Shown: piece after piece, positions 54,203 through 64,000 of the stretch
Layout of the letters: the number at the start of each line of letters is the position of its first letter
Numbering within the stretch: position 1 is the stretch's first letter
Source of the DNA: Puccinia triticina
Lineage: Eukaryota > Basidiomycota > Pucciniomycetes > Pucciniales > Pucciniaceae
Reading direction: 5' to 3'
DNA: 64,000 bases
NCBI RefSeq assembly: GCF_026914185.1
Contig: NC_070558.1
Coordinates: forward strand, 5,084,001-5,148,000
Position numbers and translations under genes: made by a program
Notes under the pieces: model-generated
Seen by the model: the letters and a program-made list of their open reading frames with translations, nothing else
Databases searched by the model: none
Told to the model about the DNA's origin: nothing

Positions 54203-55207
54203 ATGTTTCCATTCCTGCAAGCCCCCCAAGGACCGCCAGCGGGTGACCCAAACATTCATGCTGGTAAGAATATGTTTATTTGGTTTGGGTTCAATTATGA
54301 ATGATGTGGTCTGCACATTGTGATCTGATTTTTCATGATTTTTGTTGGGTTTATTATAACTGCTTCAGGTTTTGAGCCCCTTTTGTATGCTGATGGCACA
54401 TACAGATACAGATGCATTATGTGTAAATCCAAATGGGCAAAGGAGGACAATATTCCTTTGCATCTTCAAACCCGCACACATATAAACAAGTGGAATGAAC
54501 TACAAGCTTTTCAAAACCAGGTAGCACAATCATCCCAATATTCACAAACACAGGCCTCCTCACTACCTCACAATTGGAACCATGATCCCTCAGAGCCCCA
54601 GGTGCAAATAAATCCTGATGATTCTCCCCACCAAACAGACTGGCCAACTGGTGGTCCTGGCATAACTCAAACAGTGGATGTGGATGTGAACAACCCTGAA
54701 GGATTTGGCTTTGGGTCAGATTATACTGGTGATGTTATGGGTGGCCCACAGGGTATGGCTCAGTGGCTTCACACCGCATTGGCTGCAGGATTGATGGATG
54801 AGGAAGTTTTATTCCCTGGTGATGCTGATCTGCCAAATCATCAATTTGTGGAAGCAGTCAATAATTCATCTTGGTTTTCTTTCAGATCCAAGCTGGAGGT
54901 TAGCTGTCTCTTTCATCTGAATAGTTTATTTGGGGTCAGAGGCTGATTTTTTGGATGATATGCCAATACTTAACCCCAGTATTTAGTTTCTGCTCTCATG
55001 CTGGGACATTGTTTGTCACGGACCATGTATCACCAGCTCCGTGTCATTCTCACTTTGTTGGGCATAGAACTTCCACATTGGGATAGCATAAAGAGAAAAC
55101 GGGAATTTATTAGAAAAGGTTTAGATATTAAAATCCATAAGCATGTGTCTTTATTTGATAATACATTTTACTACCTCAGTCTGATAGATATGATTCAACA
55201 TGTAAGT

Positions 55208-55408
55208 GGATGACTTCCCGTCGTCATTTAGAGAGCTCTAGATGCCCCTCTAAATCCTAAATTAAAACACCTATCAAAAAATCAACCAGTGCACATGAAA
55301 TCAATAAATTGTAGGGTTGGGAAAACACTTCTCTTTTTGTCAAAAATCAAGAATTTGGGTGTGTAAATTGAGATCTGGGAGGTTCTCAGACTTGACGGGA
55401 AGTCGTCC
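55208..55408. mobile_element. Small MITE in transposase intron
   Basis: 201 bp with ends GGATGACTTCCCGTC / GACGGGAAGTCGTCC and a possible 3 bp AGT duplication (55205-55207, 55409-55411). It sits 6 bp into an intron, directly after the GTAAGT donor, so splicing may have survived. Confidence 0.7.
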
Positions 55409-55533
55409 AGTATTACTCTTAATCATTGATCATGACTCTCACCAGTGACCAAATTGAATGTGTGCTGAATTCCATATCCCACTTTCCAGGAATTGGGTAA
55501 TCCAATAGTCCACCCACAGTTAAAATTCTACCC

Positions 55534-56450
55534 ACTGTGGTGCTCCATTCCAAACTATAAGTAGTATTTTATTGCATTCCTTTACATATATTCATCATTA
55601 CATTACCCATTTCCCCATAACCCTTCACAAATAACTCATTATCATTGCATATTCAGATTTTACGCCAAATTTCACCTATAGTCACTCATACATAGTACCC
55701 CCTTATCTTCTATGGTTCAATAGTTATAAAGGATATAAGACTTACAGAAACCTTACAGTCTTCATTAGTTACAATACTCATTCCATTAGTAACTTAGTTG
55801 AATCATTAAATCACATTCTTTTCACAGCTATTTTCTCACATGCTAAACCCTTTACATACATTGCTCATTATGTACTATGCCTATTGTACACATTACATCA
55901 TTGGATCTGTGCTTATCCCTTTCAGTAGTGCTCATCATTACAAGTTGTTACTATGTTCACATCACCTTCCCCATTTGTACAAGCTTTTATTCCCATAGCC
56001 AGAACCTTTCCCCATTTGTATAACCTCCATTCCCATAGCCAGAACTCTTCATTGTCTGTGCTCATCCTTCCTTCATATAAGAACTGTCCTTCCCCTCCAC
56101 ACTTGTACCTAATGGAGAATATATAGAGAATTTTAGATACAGAAATTATAGTGCCCATTCTCATCAACCCATTGCCATTGAATCATTGCCAATTTCTTTC
56201 CCCCTTCAACCATTGCTCCAACCCTCTCACCCTCAGTAGACAGTAGTCAGCTCATAGTACTAGCTCCTAAGATCAAGTGGAAATCAGCCACACCTTTTCT
56301 TCTTTTTCTTAGTGTTACCCTCATCCCCTCAGCATTAGTCAGGAAGGCAGCCTCATCAGCACCCTTGCATAGCTTACATTAGTACTAGTGTTGCTATCCA
56401 TTTCCCTTTCAAGCTCTATTCTCCCCTTTGAGTAGTTCCACACCACATGA
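55534..56450. mobile_element. Third copy of the 1.1 kb TIR repeat, inside transposase exon
   Basis: Inserted right after the codons for LKFYP. Ends CACTGTGGTG.. and ..CCACACCACATG. The right half matches 49900-50220 (AGCCACACCTTTTCTTCTTT, TCAGCATTAGTCA, AGTTCCACACCA). Transposase coding resumes at 56449 (DTGGKN). The target duplication could not be fixed. Confidence 0.65.
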
Positions 56451-57968
56451 TACCGGTGGTAAGAACATCAGAGGTCTATACCAAAGTGCAAAATGGCGTG
56501 AACATCTTACCCAAAAGCACCGTGTCCAAATGGCTGCCATGGAAGGGAAACACTACTATATCTTTGAACCCATCACAGTGAAGGGATCACCAGATAGGTA
56601 CATTGTGGTTCCAATATTCTTTTACCAGAAAGAGAACACATTATATGGCAGTTGTATTCAAGCAAAATTTACCAATCCAGATGAATCGGGTCAAATGGCT
56701 TTGTACACACGCTCAAATATTCAGTATAATGCCCAAGATTTAATGGAGATTCCTGTTAGACTCTTCAACAAGACATATGAAGAAATATACCATCAAGATG
56801 GAACCTTAATGATGGAAAAGTGTGACAATCAGATATGGGGTAGGCCTTCTCAATATAAAATTTAGTTCCACATATTTTAAAATCAACATAATTGACCATG
56901 ATGGATTACTTATTCTTGACAGAATTTGGGGCCCCAGAATCTGAACCCATCCCTGTTCCCAATCCCTGGAGAGAACAGGCTGGCAAGAAGATCATCCGAC
57001 ATGTCCCTATCACTCTCTATTCCGATGATACGTCAGGCAACCAGTCAAAACGTTGGAATAAACATGTATCATACTACTTCACATTGGGAGGTCTACCACC
57101 TGAAATGACCAACATGGAATACAACTGTCATTTTATTGCAACATCCAATGTTGCATCTGCATTGGAGATTGGAGAGCCAATTGTGAATGAGATAAAGTAA
57201 GTTGAATTAGCATATTGACTATGTAGTATACTAGAATCTGACATTCTATTGTTTCAACAAAGTTTATTGGCAAATGATGGTGGCTTTGCCTTTGATTCGG
57301 GTATTAAAGAGGAAGTGATGTTTATGGTTATCCCTCTTGCATTCCTGGTTGATTCACCCATGGCAGCTGAAATAACAAGCACACCCAATCCAGGGAAAGC
57401 CAATAATCCGTGCCAGATGTGTCATCTCAGTGTCCAATCAAGAGACCAGAGGTGCACCTTAGAATTTCTCAGATCATTCTTTGGAATCCCAGATTTACCC
57501 CCTGCTCAAAAGTGGCATGAAACAAGGAGTCGATCTCATGAACTTTGGGACATATATGATACAAAACCCAAGAATCAATTTATTAATAAAACAGCAGAGT
57601 ATGGATTGAAAGACCAAATAACCCATAGATTAATCGAGCTCCAGTCACAGAAGGTACATGAAAGAATAAGAATTTCTGAACTTGCAATAAATTTTCAACC
57701 AAGAATATTCAATTCATATTTGGAACTAGCAGCATTTGATGGCTGTAATGACACGCCAATGGAGATACTACACGTAATCCTCCTTGGGTGTGTCAAGTAT
57801 GTCTTGGCTGACTTCATGAAAAATAGGGTACCCAAGAGGCACCTAAATGAAGTTGAGGCCCAATTACAATCCTTCAATACCAATGCCCTCAATTTTCCAC
57901 CACTTCAAGTGTAAGGGTTGGGAGACCTTCACCGTTCGGAGGGACAAGGCACTAGGCCTGGGGACGTT

Positions 57969-58507
57969 TGTTGGGTGAAATATCCATCACATGTCACATG
58001 CTCAGCCGCGAGTTCAAATCAACTTCCAGAATATTCCCGAGTCAGCTTTCTCAGCAAACCAACTCGGAACCATCAAGATCAAACTCTTCAAGCAAGACTC
58101 AACACCGGCAGTGATCAAGGTAACGTCGACACTGTCTAGATATCGAAAACTATCACTCATCAGCATTTCTCACTCAATAGTGTACACCGGTCAAGTCCGT
58201 GAGGGAATCACATAACCGTCAGAGGATACTTGCTCAGGAGGAGGAGAGGTACTTGGTCAAACGCTATTTCTCTTATCACTCAGATTGTCAACTCAATGTT
58301 TTTCCTATTTTTAGTGTTTGTCTCTCAATATCGTCGCCTTCTCATTAGTCTGATCAATCACAAAAACAAAAACTTATTAGGTAAAACATTCAACAACTCA
58401 CTACATTAAAATTGTTTTCTTCATTTATTAACTCTTGTTTTGTTGTTAAGTTTTACTACTACTGGTTTTAAAGTGTTCGCAATTATAAAAGATCTCTCTG
58501 AACTACA
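57969..58507 (+). repeat. 5' LTR of young copia
   Basis: 539 bp, TG..CA ends. Same length and, by eye, same sequence as the 3' LTR. Confidence 0.95.
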
Positions 58508-58524
58508 TGGTAGCGAGAGTCTAA
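58508..58524 (+). promoter_or_regulatory. Primer binding site
   Basis: TGGTAGCGAGAGTCTAA directly follows the LTR. The first 8 bases fit the 3' end of fungal initiator tRNA-Met. Confidence 0.65.
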
Positions 58525-58576
58525 TAATTTGCAGAACCGCCAGAGATAGAAAACAAGCACAGACTAAACGAGAACA

Positions 58577-61500
58577 ATGTCGTCCGATTCCGATGAGTCG
58601 ATTGCTCCAAGCAAAATACGCATAAAAAAACTCAACCGAAAGAACTTTGCGGCTTGGTGTTATCACTTGGAACAATACCTATACGGACGAGGCGATGATG
58701 AGTTGTTCGAAGAGAGTTTCTACCAGAAACCACACTCAAAGAAATACAAGAAGAAGAATTCAGCAGCGATCTCACTCCTGTTAAGCACGGTGTGTGACGA
58801 ACTTCATCCTGAAATACGCACACACAAAACCTTCTTGGATGCCTGGAATGCCCTTGCTCGAGCTTGCGGAAAAGACTCTATTGCTCTATTGTAGTGATTT
58901 GCGAGAAACTCTTTGAACTTCTCTCCTTGGAATACGACCCATCATCGTCCCTACAAGCCCACATCTCTGCTTTCAAGAATTTAAATACTGAACTCCTCGT
59001 GCTCACGGCCTCAAACAAAGAGCTTATGGAAATCTCATCCGGACTCTCAGCAGCATTTTTTCTTCGCAGTATTAATCAAGACGAAAAGCTTTCTTCTCTC
59101 GTTCAAACACTGTATGATGTCAAACCATTCGACTTGCAAACTGTCACGGACCAGATTGGTATAGAACATATACGCCGTGGAGGTGAAAAGGATAGTGTTT
59201 TGACGGCAGGGTCTAAAGGAAAGGGACGGTCTTTGAATTCCGGATCATCACGAGGCGGACGTGGAGCTTCCCGTGGACGTGGAGGATTCCGAGGAGTGGC
59301 TCCGACCTTTCACACGCACTCAAATCAAACCCCTTCGCTAGAACAGAGATTGGCCAACATTGAGAGAACTCTTGGTTCAACTCAGCTGTCATCAAACCCC
59401 TCTGTACGCGTCATGGATGATCAGCAACAACATGCATCAACTTCTTGTTCGACCGAATATGATGCTGGTGACTCGTGGTTCCACATAGACATCGATCCCG
59501 AGACAATCATGACATCAGGTGTGGTTAAAGACACAGAACTTATCTTTGATACGGTCGCAACCGGATCAGCAGTGTGCAACTTAAGCATGCTGTCCGACGT
59601 CAAGCAAATTCCACACAAGAAGATTGCAACGTTCTCCTCACCGCTATTCGCTACCCATTCTGGAACGCTCAAGCTCGGAGATATGCGCTTATCCCCTGTC
59701 TTATTCGTACCCGGCGCAAGTGTCAATGTACTATCGTGTGCTCAAGCGGAGGATCATGGCCTTCGAGTGGTCCATAAGGAGGGCTTGTTTCTGTTGAAGC
59801 GAGGCAACTCAATAGTGAAATCCTTCAGACGTCGTGGTCGGCTCTATATTGGTCAAAGTGATGACATGTCGGTTAATGCGATTCAATCCCGCTCAAATTC
59901 GTCAAGTATCCGTCATGACTGGCGCGTGCTATTGGGACATCCCTCCGATCAATATCTGAAAATCACTCTTGACAAACTCGGCATTAAACCCACTTCCGAT
60001 ATTCTCAATGCGCAAAAACACTGTGATGTATGTCGTGCGGTAAAATTAAAGCGATCCCCTCACGTTAATCACATTCCATCTGCTTCTATGCCCTTTCAGA
60101 AGCTGCATTTCGACACGATGGAAATCAATACTCCTGCTAAATATGGTCACAAATACATACTCGGCGTTGTCGATGATTTCAGTCGATATGTACGGATCTT
60201 CATTGTCAAGTCTAAAACCGAAGTTGAAGGGAAACTCCTGGGATACTTTGAAGAGATTCACAACAAGCTTAACAGGTATCCGGCATACTTGCACAGTGAT
60301 CACGGATCCGAGTTCAGTTCGAAGTCTTTCATTAATCAAGTTCAATCACTGGGAATGACTCTGGAGCGTGGGGCACCGTATTCCCCTCAGACTAATGGTG
60401 TAGCGGAACGATTCAATCAGTTGCTACTCGTTAAAATGCGCTGCCTCCTTGCTCAATTGAATGTACCTCTCTGTTATTGGCACAAGGCAGCATTGTACTC
60501 AACTGTCTTGATAAATAATGCTCCTCATAAGACACTGAACTGGTCATCTCCCTCTGAAATACTGATGGACTCGAATTCGACTCTTGAACCGCAAAGACAA
60601 CTTACGGATCTGATTCCATTTGGCGCTATTACCTTTGTACATCGGAAGGCAGACTCCAAAATTCAACCTGCTGGAGTACGAATGACATGCCTTGGTTTTG
60701 AACCATTCTCAGATGCCATGCGTTTTCTCGATTGATCATCGGGTCGCATTGTTTTAAGTCGTGATTACACTCAAGCTGCGCCGGCGAAAGTCTCCGATTT
60801 ATATTCATCCAAGAAGAAGTCAAGCAAATTACCTAGTGCGATTCTAGATTCATACAATACATCCGAGTGGGTCAATCTACCTAAATTGCCAGCTGAATCA
60901 AGTTCTCGATCGAGTGAAGAGGATGATTCACAGAACACAGTCAATGAACCTCGTTCTCAACGGAAATTGGTCGCGCTTCCTCAAAGAGCAATACCTACAA
61001 CACCGGCTGCTGAATCAAGGAGTATCTCACATAATCCAGCTTCATCCGTGAACAACACACCTCAATTTCCAGGCTCGTTCCCTGCCAAGGCATCAACTTC
61101 GAAAGACAGTAATCTCAAATCAACTGCTCAGGCTACTTCCACGACAACAGGTCCACCTCCGTCCTCTCAAGTCGCTCATCCAGCAGAGAAAAATCCTACT
61201 CTCAAAGATCTATTCAGTGTGCCTCCTCGGAACCGCAGACCTAACTGGGATTATGTTGTTAAAAACCCGAACGATAAAGCACCTAAAGATATCAGCAGTA
61301 AAATCTCTACTGATAACATCATCCCCTCGGGTTCAAGGAGTAGGGTTGCTAACGATGAATCTGATGCTGATGATGAACAAGAAGATGATGAGCGAGTTCA
61401 CTTTATTGCGTTAGTGGATCAAGTCTCAGTTGAAAAGGCGTTGACTGACAAGAAGGAGCAACCGGTATGGGAAGATGCTATGTGCAAGGAGTTTGGTTCA

Positions 61501-62982
61501 TTATCTTTTCACAACACCGGGATTCTTACTCCTCCGCCAGCCAATGAAAAAATTATCGGCGGGATGTGGTTGCTGTCACGCAAGCGCAATGAGTACAACG
61601 AAGTGTACAAGCATAAAGCCCAGTGGGTAACTTTCGGCAACCATCAGGAATATCAAAAACACTACTGGGACACCTACACGTTGGTTGGACGAAATGAATC
61701 ACTCAAAATTCTCCTCTCGTTGGCAATCAACAAACAAATGAGCGTATGTCAATTCGATGTTGAAACAGCGTTCTTATACGGTGAGATTGATGCTCCCGTG
61801 TATGTTTGTCAGGTTAAGGGATTTGAAGAACCGGGGAAGGAAAACTGGGTGTGGAAACTGCAAAAGTCTCTGTATGGAACCAAACAGGCGCCTCAATGCT
61901 GGAAGGCACATTTGGTAAAGACCCTTCAATCAATTGGCATGTTTCCATTAAATGCTGATGATGCTGTGTTTACAAACAAAAATAAGACTTTGTTTTTACA
62001 CATGCATGTCGATGATGGTTTGCTAGTGGGTGAATCGGATTTGTTGGTGAAGACGTTTTTGGACAATTTACAGAAGACGTACAAGTTGAAGATCGAACAT
62101 CGGCCTACTCAGCACCTCGGATATACTCTCAAGTGGCTAGACAACGGTGAACTAATATTGCATCATTCGAATATGATTTCTCAGATCCTTGAAGATTTTG
62201 GAATGAAAAACTCAAAAAGTGTTAAAACACCGGCTCCAACAAACATTCATGAACTACTTGACAAAGAAGATGAACCGTTTGATGTCACAATTATGCAACG
62301 AGTAGTTGGAAGCTTGAATCATATTGCCCTTCATACACGGCCAGATATTCAATTCACGGTAAATCAACTTGCTCGGTACACGTCTAAGCCAACTCGAACA
62401 CACTGGTATCTGGTAAAGCATTTACTACGTTATCTTCAGGGTACTCAAAGTCTTGGGCTGCACATTTGGAGAACCAAACCATCGTCGGAACATATGTCTC
62501 ACCTGGTAGGATGGGCGGATGCTGATTACGCCAATATCATTCCGTCTTGCAAATCGATCTCGGGATACTTCATCAAGTTTCTTGGAAATCCGGTATGCTG
62601 GCTCACCAAGAAGCAACCAGTAGTTGCCCAATCGACTACAGAAGCGGAATACATATTGATTAATGTCTGCGCTAAGCAAGTGCGCTGGTTGTCAAACTTG
62701 GTTCTAGAAATGGGCATCAAGATTGTAGCTCCGATGATTTTTAATGACAATTCCGGCGCCAACTGTATCAGTCAAGAGGTTCAACTCAATCCTAACTCAA
62801 AACACATCGATGTTTGATATCAATACGTCCAAGATCAAGTTCAGAAGAAACGCTTAGTAGTCAAACAAGTTTCAACAAATGAAATGACTGCCGATATTCT
62901 GACCAAAGCACTGGGACCCAAGAAGATTGAGGTGGCAATTCAGCAACTTCACATGATACATGCGAATGATATTTAGGGGGAG
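58577..62982 (+). pseudogene. Gag-pol of young copia, with one frameshift and two TGA stops
   Basis: Gag starts at 58577 (KLNRKNFAAWCYHLEQYLYG). The frame shifts near 58880, then stays in one frame to the 3' end. A Gly/Arg-rich basic segment (GRSLNSGSSRGGRGASRGRG) takes the place of a zinc knuckle. Protease: FDTVATGSAVCN, with Val where the DTGA/DSGA Gly is expected. Integrase: CDVC, FDTMEINT, LHSDHGSEF, NGVAERFNQ. RT: FDVETAFLYGEID and HMHVDDGLLV. RNase H: GWADADYA, STTEAEYI, DNSGANCI. Stops: TGA at 60733 (FLD/SSG) and 62815 (HIDV/YQYV), both where Arg is usual. The element could move only if complemented. Confidence 0.9.
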
Positions 62983-63521
62983 TGTTGGGTGAAATATCCA
63001 TCACATGTCACATGCTCAGCCGCGAGTTCAAATCAACTTCCAGAATATTCCCGAGTCAGCTTTCTCAGCAAACCAACTCGGAACCATCAAGATCAAACTC
63101 TTCAAGCAAGACTCAACACCGGCAGTGATCAAGGTAACGTCGACACTGTCTAGATATCGAAAACTATCACTCATCAGCATTTCTCACTCAATAGTGTACA
63201 CCGGTCAAGTCCGTGAGGGAATCACATAACCGTCAGAGGATACTTGCTCAGGAGGAGGAGAGGTACTTGGTCAAACGCTATTTCTCTTATCACTCAGATT
63301 GTCAACTCAATGTTTTTCCTATTTTTAGTGTTTGTCTCTCAATATCGTCGCCTTCTCATTAGTCTGATCAATCACAAAAACAAAAACTTATTAGGTAAAA
63401 CATTCAACAACTCACTACATTAAAATTGTTTTCTTCATTTATTAACTCTTGTTTTGTTGTTAAGTTTTACTACTACTGGTTTTAAAGTGTTCGCAATTAT
63501 AAAAGATCTCTCTGAACTACA
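62983..63521 (+). repeat. 3' LTR of young copia
   Basis: 539 bp, followed by the ACGTT duplication. Confidence 0.95.
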
Positions 63522-64000
63522 ACGTTCTAGTTTCAACGTCCTCGGGGGTCTGTATTGCAAGCTAGCTCGGCAGAGAGGTCAAGGGGTCCGGAGGTCTCTC
63601 TGTATTAGTCTATGTACACAGGTCTTGAGGATGGGAAGGAAGGGGCCATAGAGAGGAAAGAAGAACTCACCTAGCTCGGCAGAGAGGTCAAGGGGTCCGG
63701 AGGTCTCTACCGGGCTAGGAAGGAGGGGGAAAGCCTGAGACTAAAACCCTGGCTGTGTGGGTCATGTGATAGGTGTCGTGACACCTAGTGAACTCTGCAA
63801 GGGGTGCGGGGCTTCACATCAAGCAACATACATGATGGCCCACTATGCATCATTCATTGGTAAAGATTTCAGAATAATATTGCAAGTCGCCCCATTTGTC
63901 TTATTTCCTTATATGACAGAAGAAATGAAGGATCTGAGGTTTTCAATGTGCTATATAGCAAGTATGGCATTTCAGACCACTATCCCTGACATGGAGGAAT

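Larger units (their letters stand above)
57969..63521 (+). mobile_element. Complete Ty1/copia retrotransposon, young
   Basis: Two 539 bp LTRs (57969-58507 and 62983-63521; TGTTGGGTGAA..TGAACTACA) that I could not tell apart by eye. Flanked by ACGTT (57964-57968, 63522-63526). The primer site directly after the 5' LTR begins TGGTAGCG, as in elements primed by initiator tRNA-Met. The PPT (TTTAGGGGGAG) ends at 62982. It inserted into the solo LTR, making it the youngest layer here. Confidence 0.95.
57910..63818 (-). mobile_element. Solo gypsy-type LTR, itself split by a copia element
   Basis: Parts 57910-57968 and 63522-63818 form one LTR in minus orientation (TGTGAAGCCCC..CCTTACA when read on the minus strand), of the same end type as 4357-4707. 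It is flanked by the 5 bp duplication TCAAG (57905-57909, 63819-63823). Inside are two AGCTCGGCAGAGAGGTCAAG segments. Removing the LTR and one TCAAG restores the transposase frame. Confidence 0.9.
54203..64000 (+). pseudogene. Plavaka-like (CACTA-related) transposase gene, interrupted
   Basis: Exons: 54203-54263, 54369-54898, 54980-55201, 55490-55533, then after a repeat insertion 56449-56839, 56923-57196, 57263-57909, and after the solo LTR 63824 to the window end. All joins keep frame where testable. Exon 2 has a C2H2 finger (YRCIMCKSKW..HLQTRTH). Later: ELGNPIVHPQLKFYP, AMEGKHYYIFEP, HVPITLYSDDTSGNQSKRWN, SYYFTLGGLPPEM, NCHFIATSNVASALE, CQMCHLSVQSRDQR, MEILHVILLGCVKY, and finally HYASFIGKDFRIILQVAPFV. 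This pattern is that of large basidiomycete transposases of the Plavaka group (family name from memory). The frame has no internal stops apart from the insertions, so the host copy was young when hit. Confidence 0.65.

Overview
The window looks like a repeat-saturated stretch of a rust-fungus (Pucciniales, Puccinia-like) nuclear genome. The evidence is short GT-AG introns of about 65-105 nt in every spliced gene, a mitochondrial polyprenyl diphosphate synthase of fungal type, a peroxisomal ABCD transporter relic, basidiomycete-type transposons (Plavaka-like, DIRS-like with tyrosine recombinase, hAT, PIF/Harbinger), and in-frame TGA stops at what look like former CGA codons, the expected trace of CpG-biased decay known from Pucciniomycotina. 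The species call is inference; no search was possible.

Layout. 0-8 kb: a spliced unknown ORF, then nested repeats: a motif-rich MITE, arrays of a GACCGGTCATCAAGAGG-type palindrome, a roughly 1.1 kb terminal-inverted-repeat element carrying a Tourist-like MITE, and a complete gag-only LTR element (4357-7330, target duplication AATTG). 8.4-11.6 kb: a five-exon gene for a predicted secreted protein of about 976 residues. 12-19 kb: relics (ClpB/Hsp104-like, tyrosine phosphatase, copia gag), a tRNA-like sequence and MITEs. 19.2-20.3 kb: a long-TIR element. 20.4-21.9 kb: an apparently intact COQ1 gene. 22-25 kb: rearranged gypsy pieces, including an inverted duplication and a tRNA-like insertion inside gag-pol. 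25-31.3 kb: a decayed copia element whose gag is split by two foreign elements with clean target duplications. 31.4-38.7 kb: an ABCD (PXA-type) transporter pseudogene split by a DIRS-like retroelement with intact RT/RNase H and tyrosine-recombinase ORFs. 39.1-41.7 kb: a full-length but dead hAT element. 43-44.3 kb: a PIF/Harbinger-type element with a Myb/SANT-like ORF. 47.7-49.2 kb: a 1.4 kb fold-back element. 49-50.6 kb: a second copy of the 3-4 kb repeat and its palindrome array. 51.8-53.4 kb: a four-exon unknown gene. 54.2-64 kb: a Plavaka-like transposase gene interrupted three times, including a solo gypsy LTR that itself holds a young copia with matching 539 bp LTRs.

Only three spliced units look like ordinary or candidate host genes (8416-11640, COQ1, 51779-53431). 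Most of the rest is transposon stratigraphy. The clean insertion borders, empty sites and frame-restoring target duplications allow relative dating without external data. The most unusual signal is a set of coding-free element families, each built almost entirely from repeats of one short private motif.
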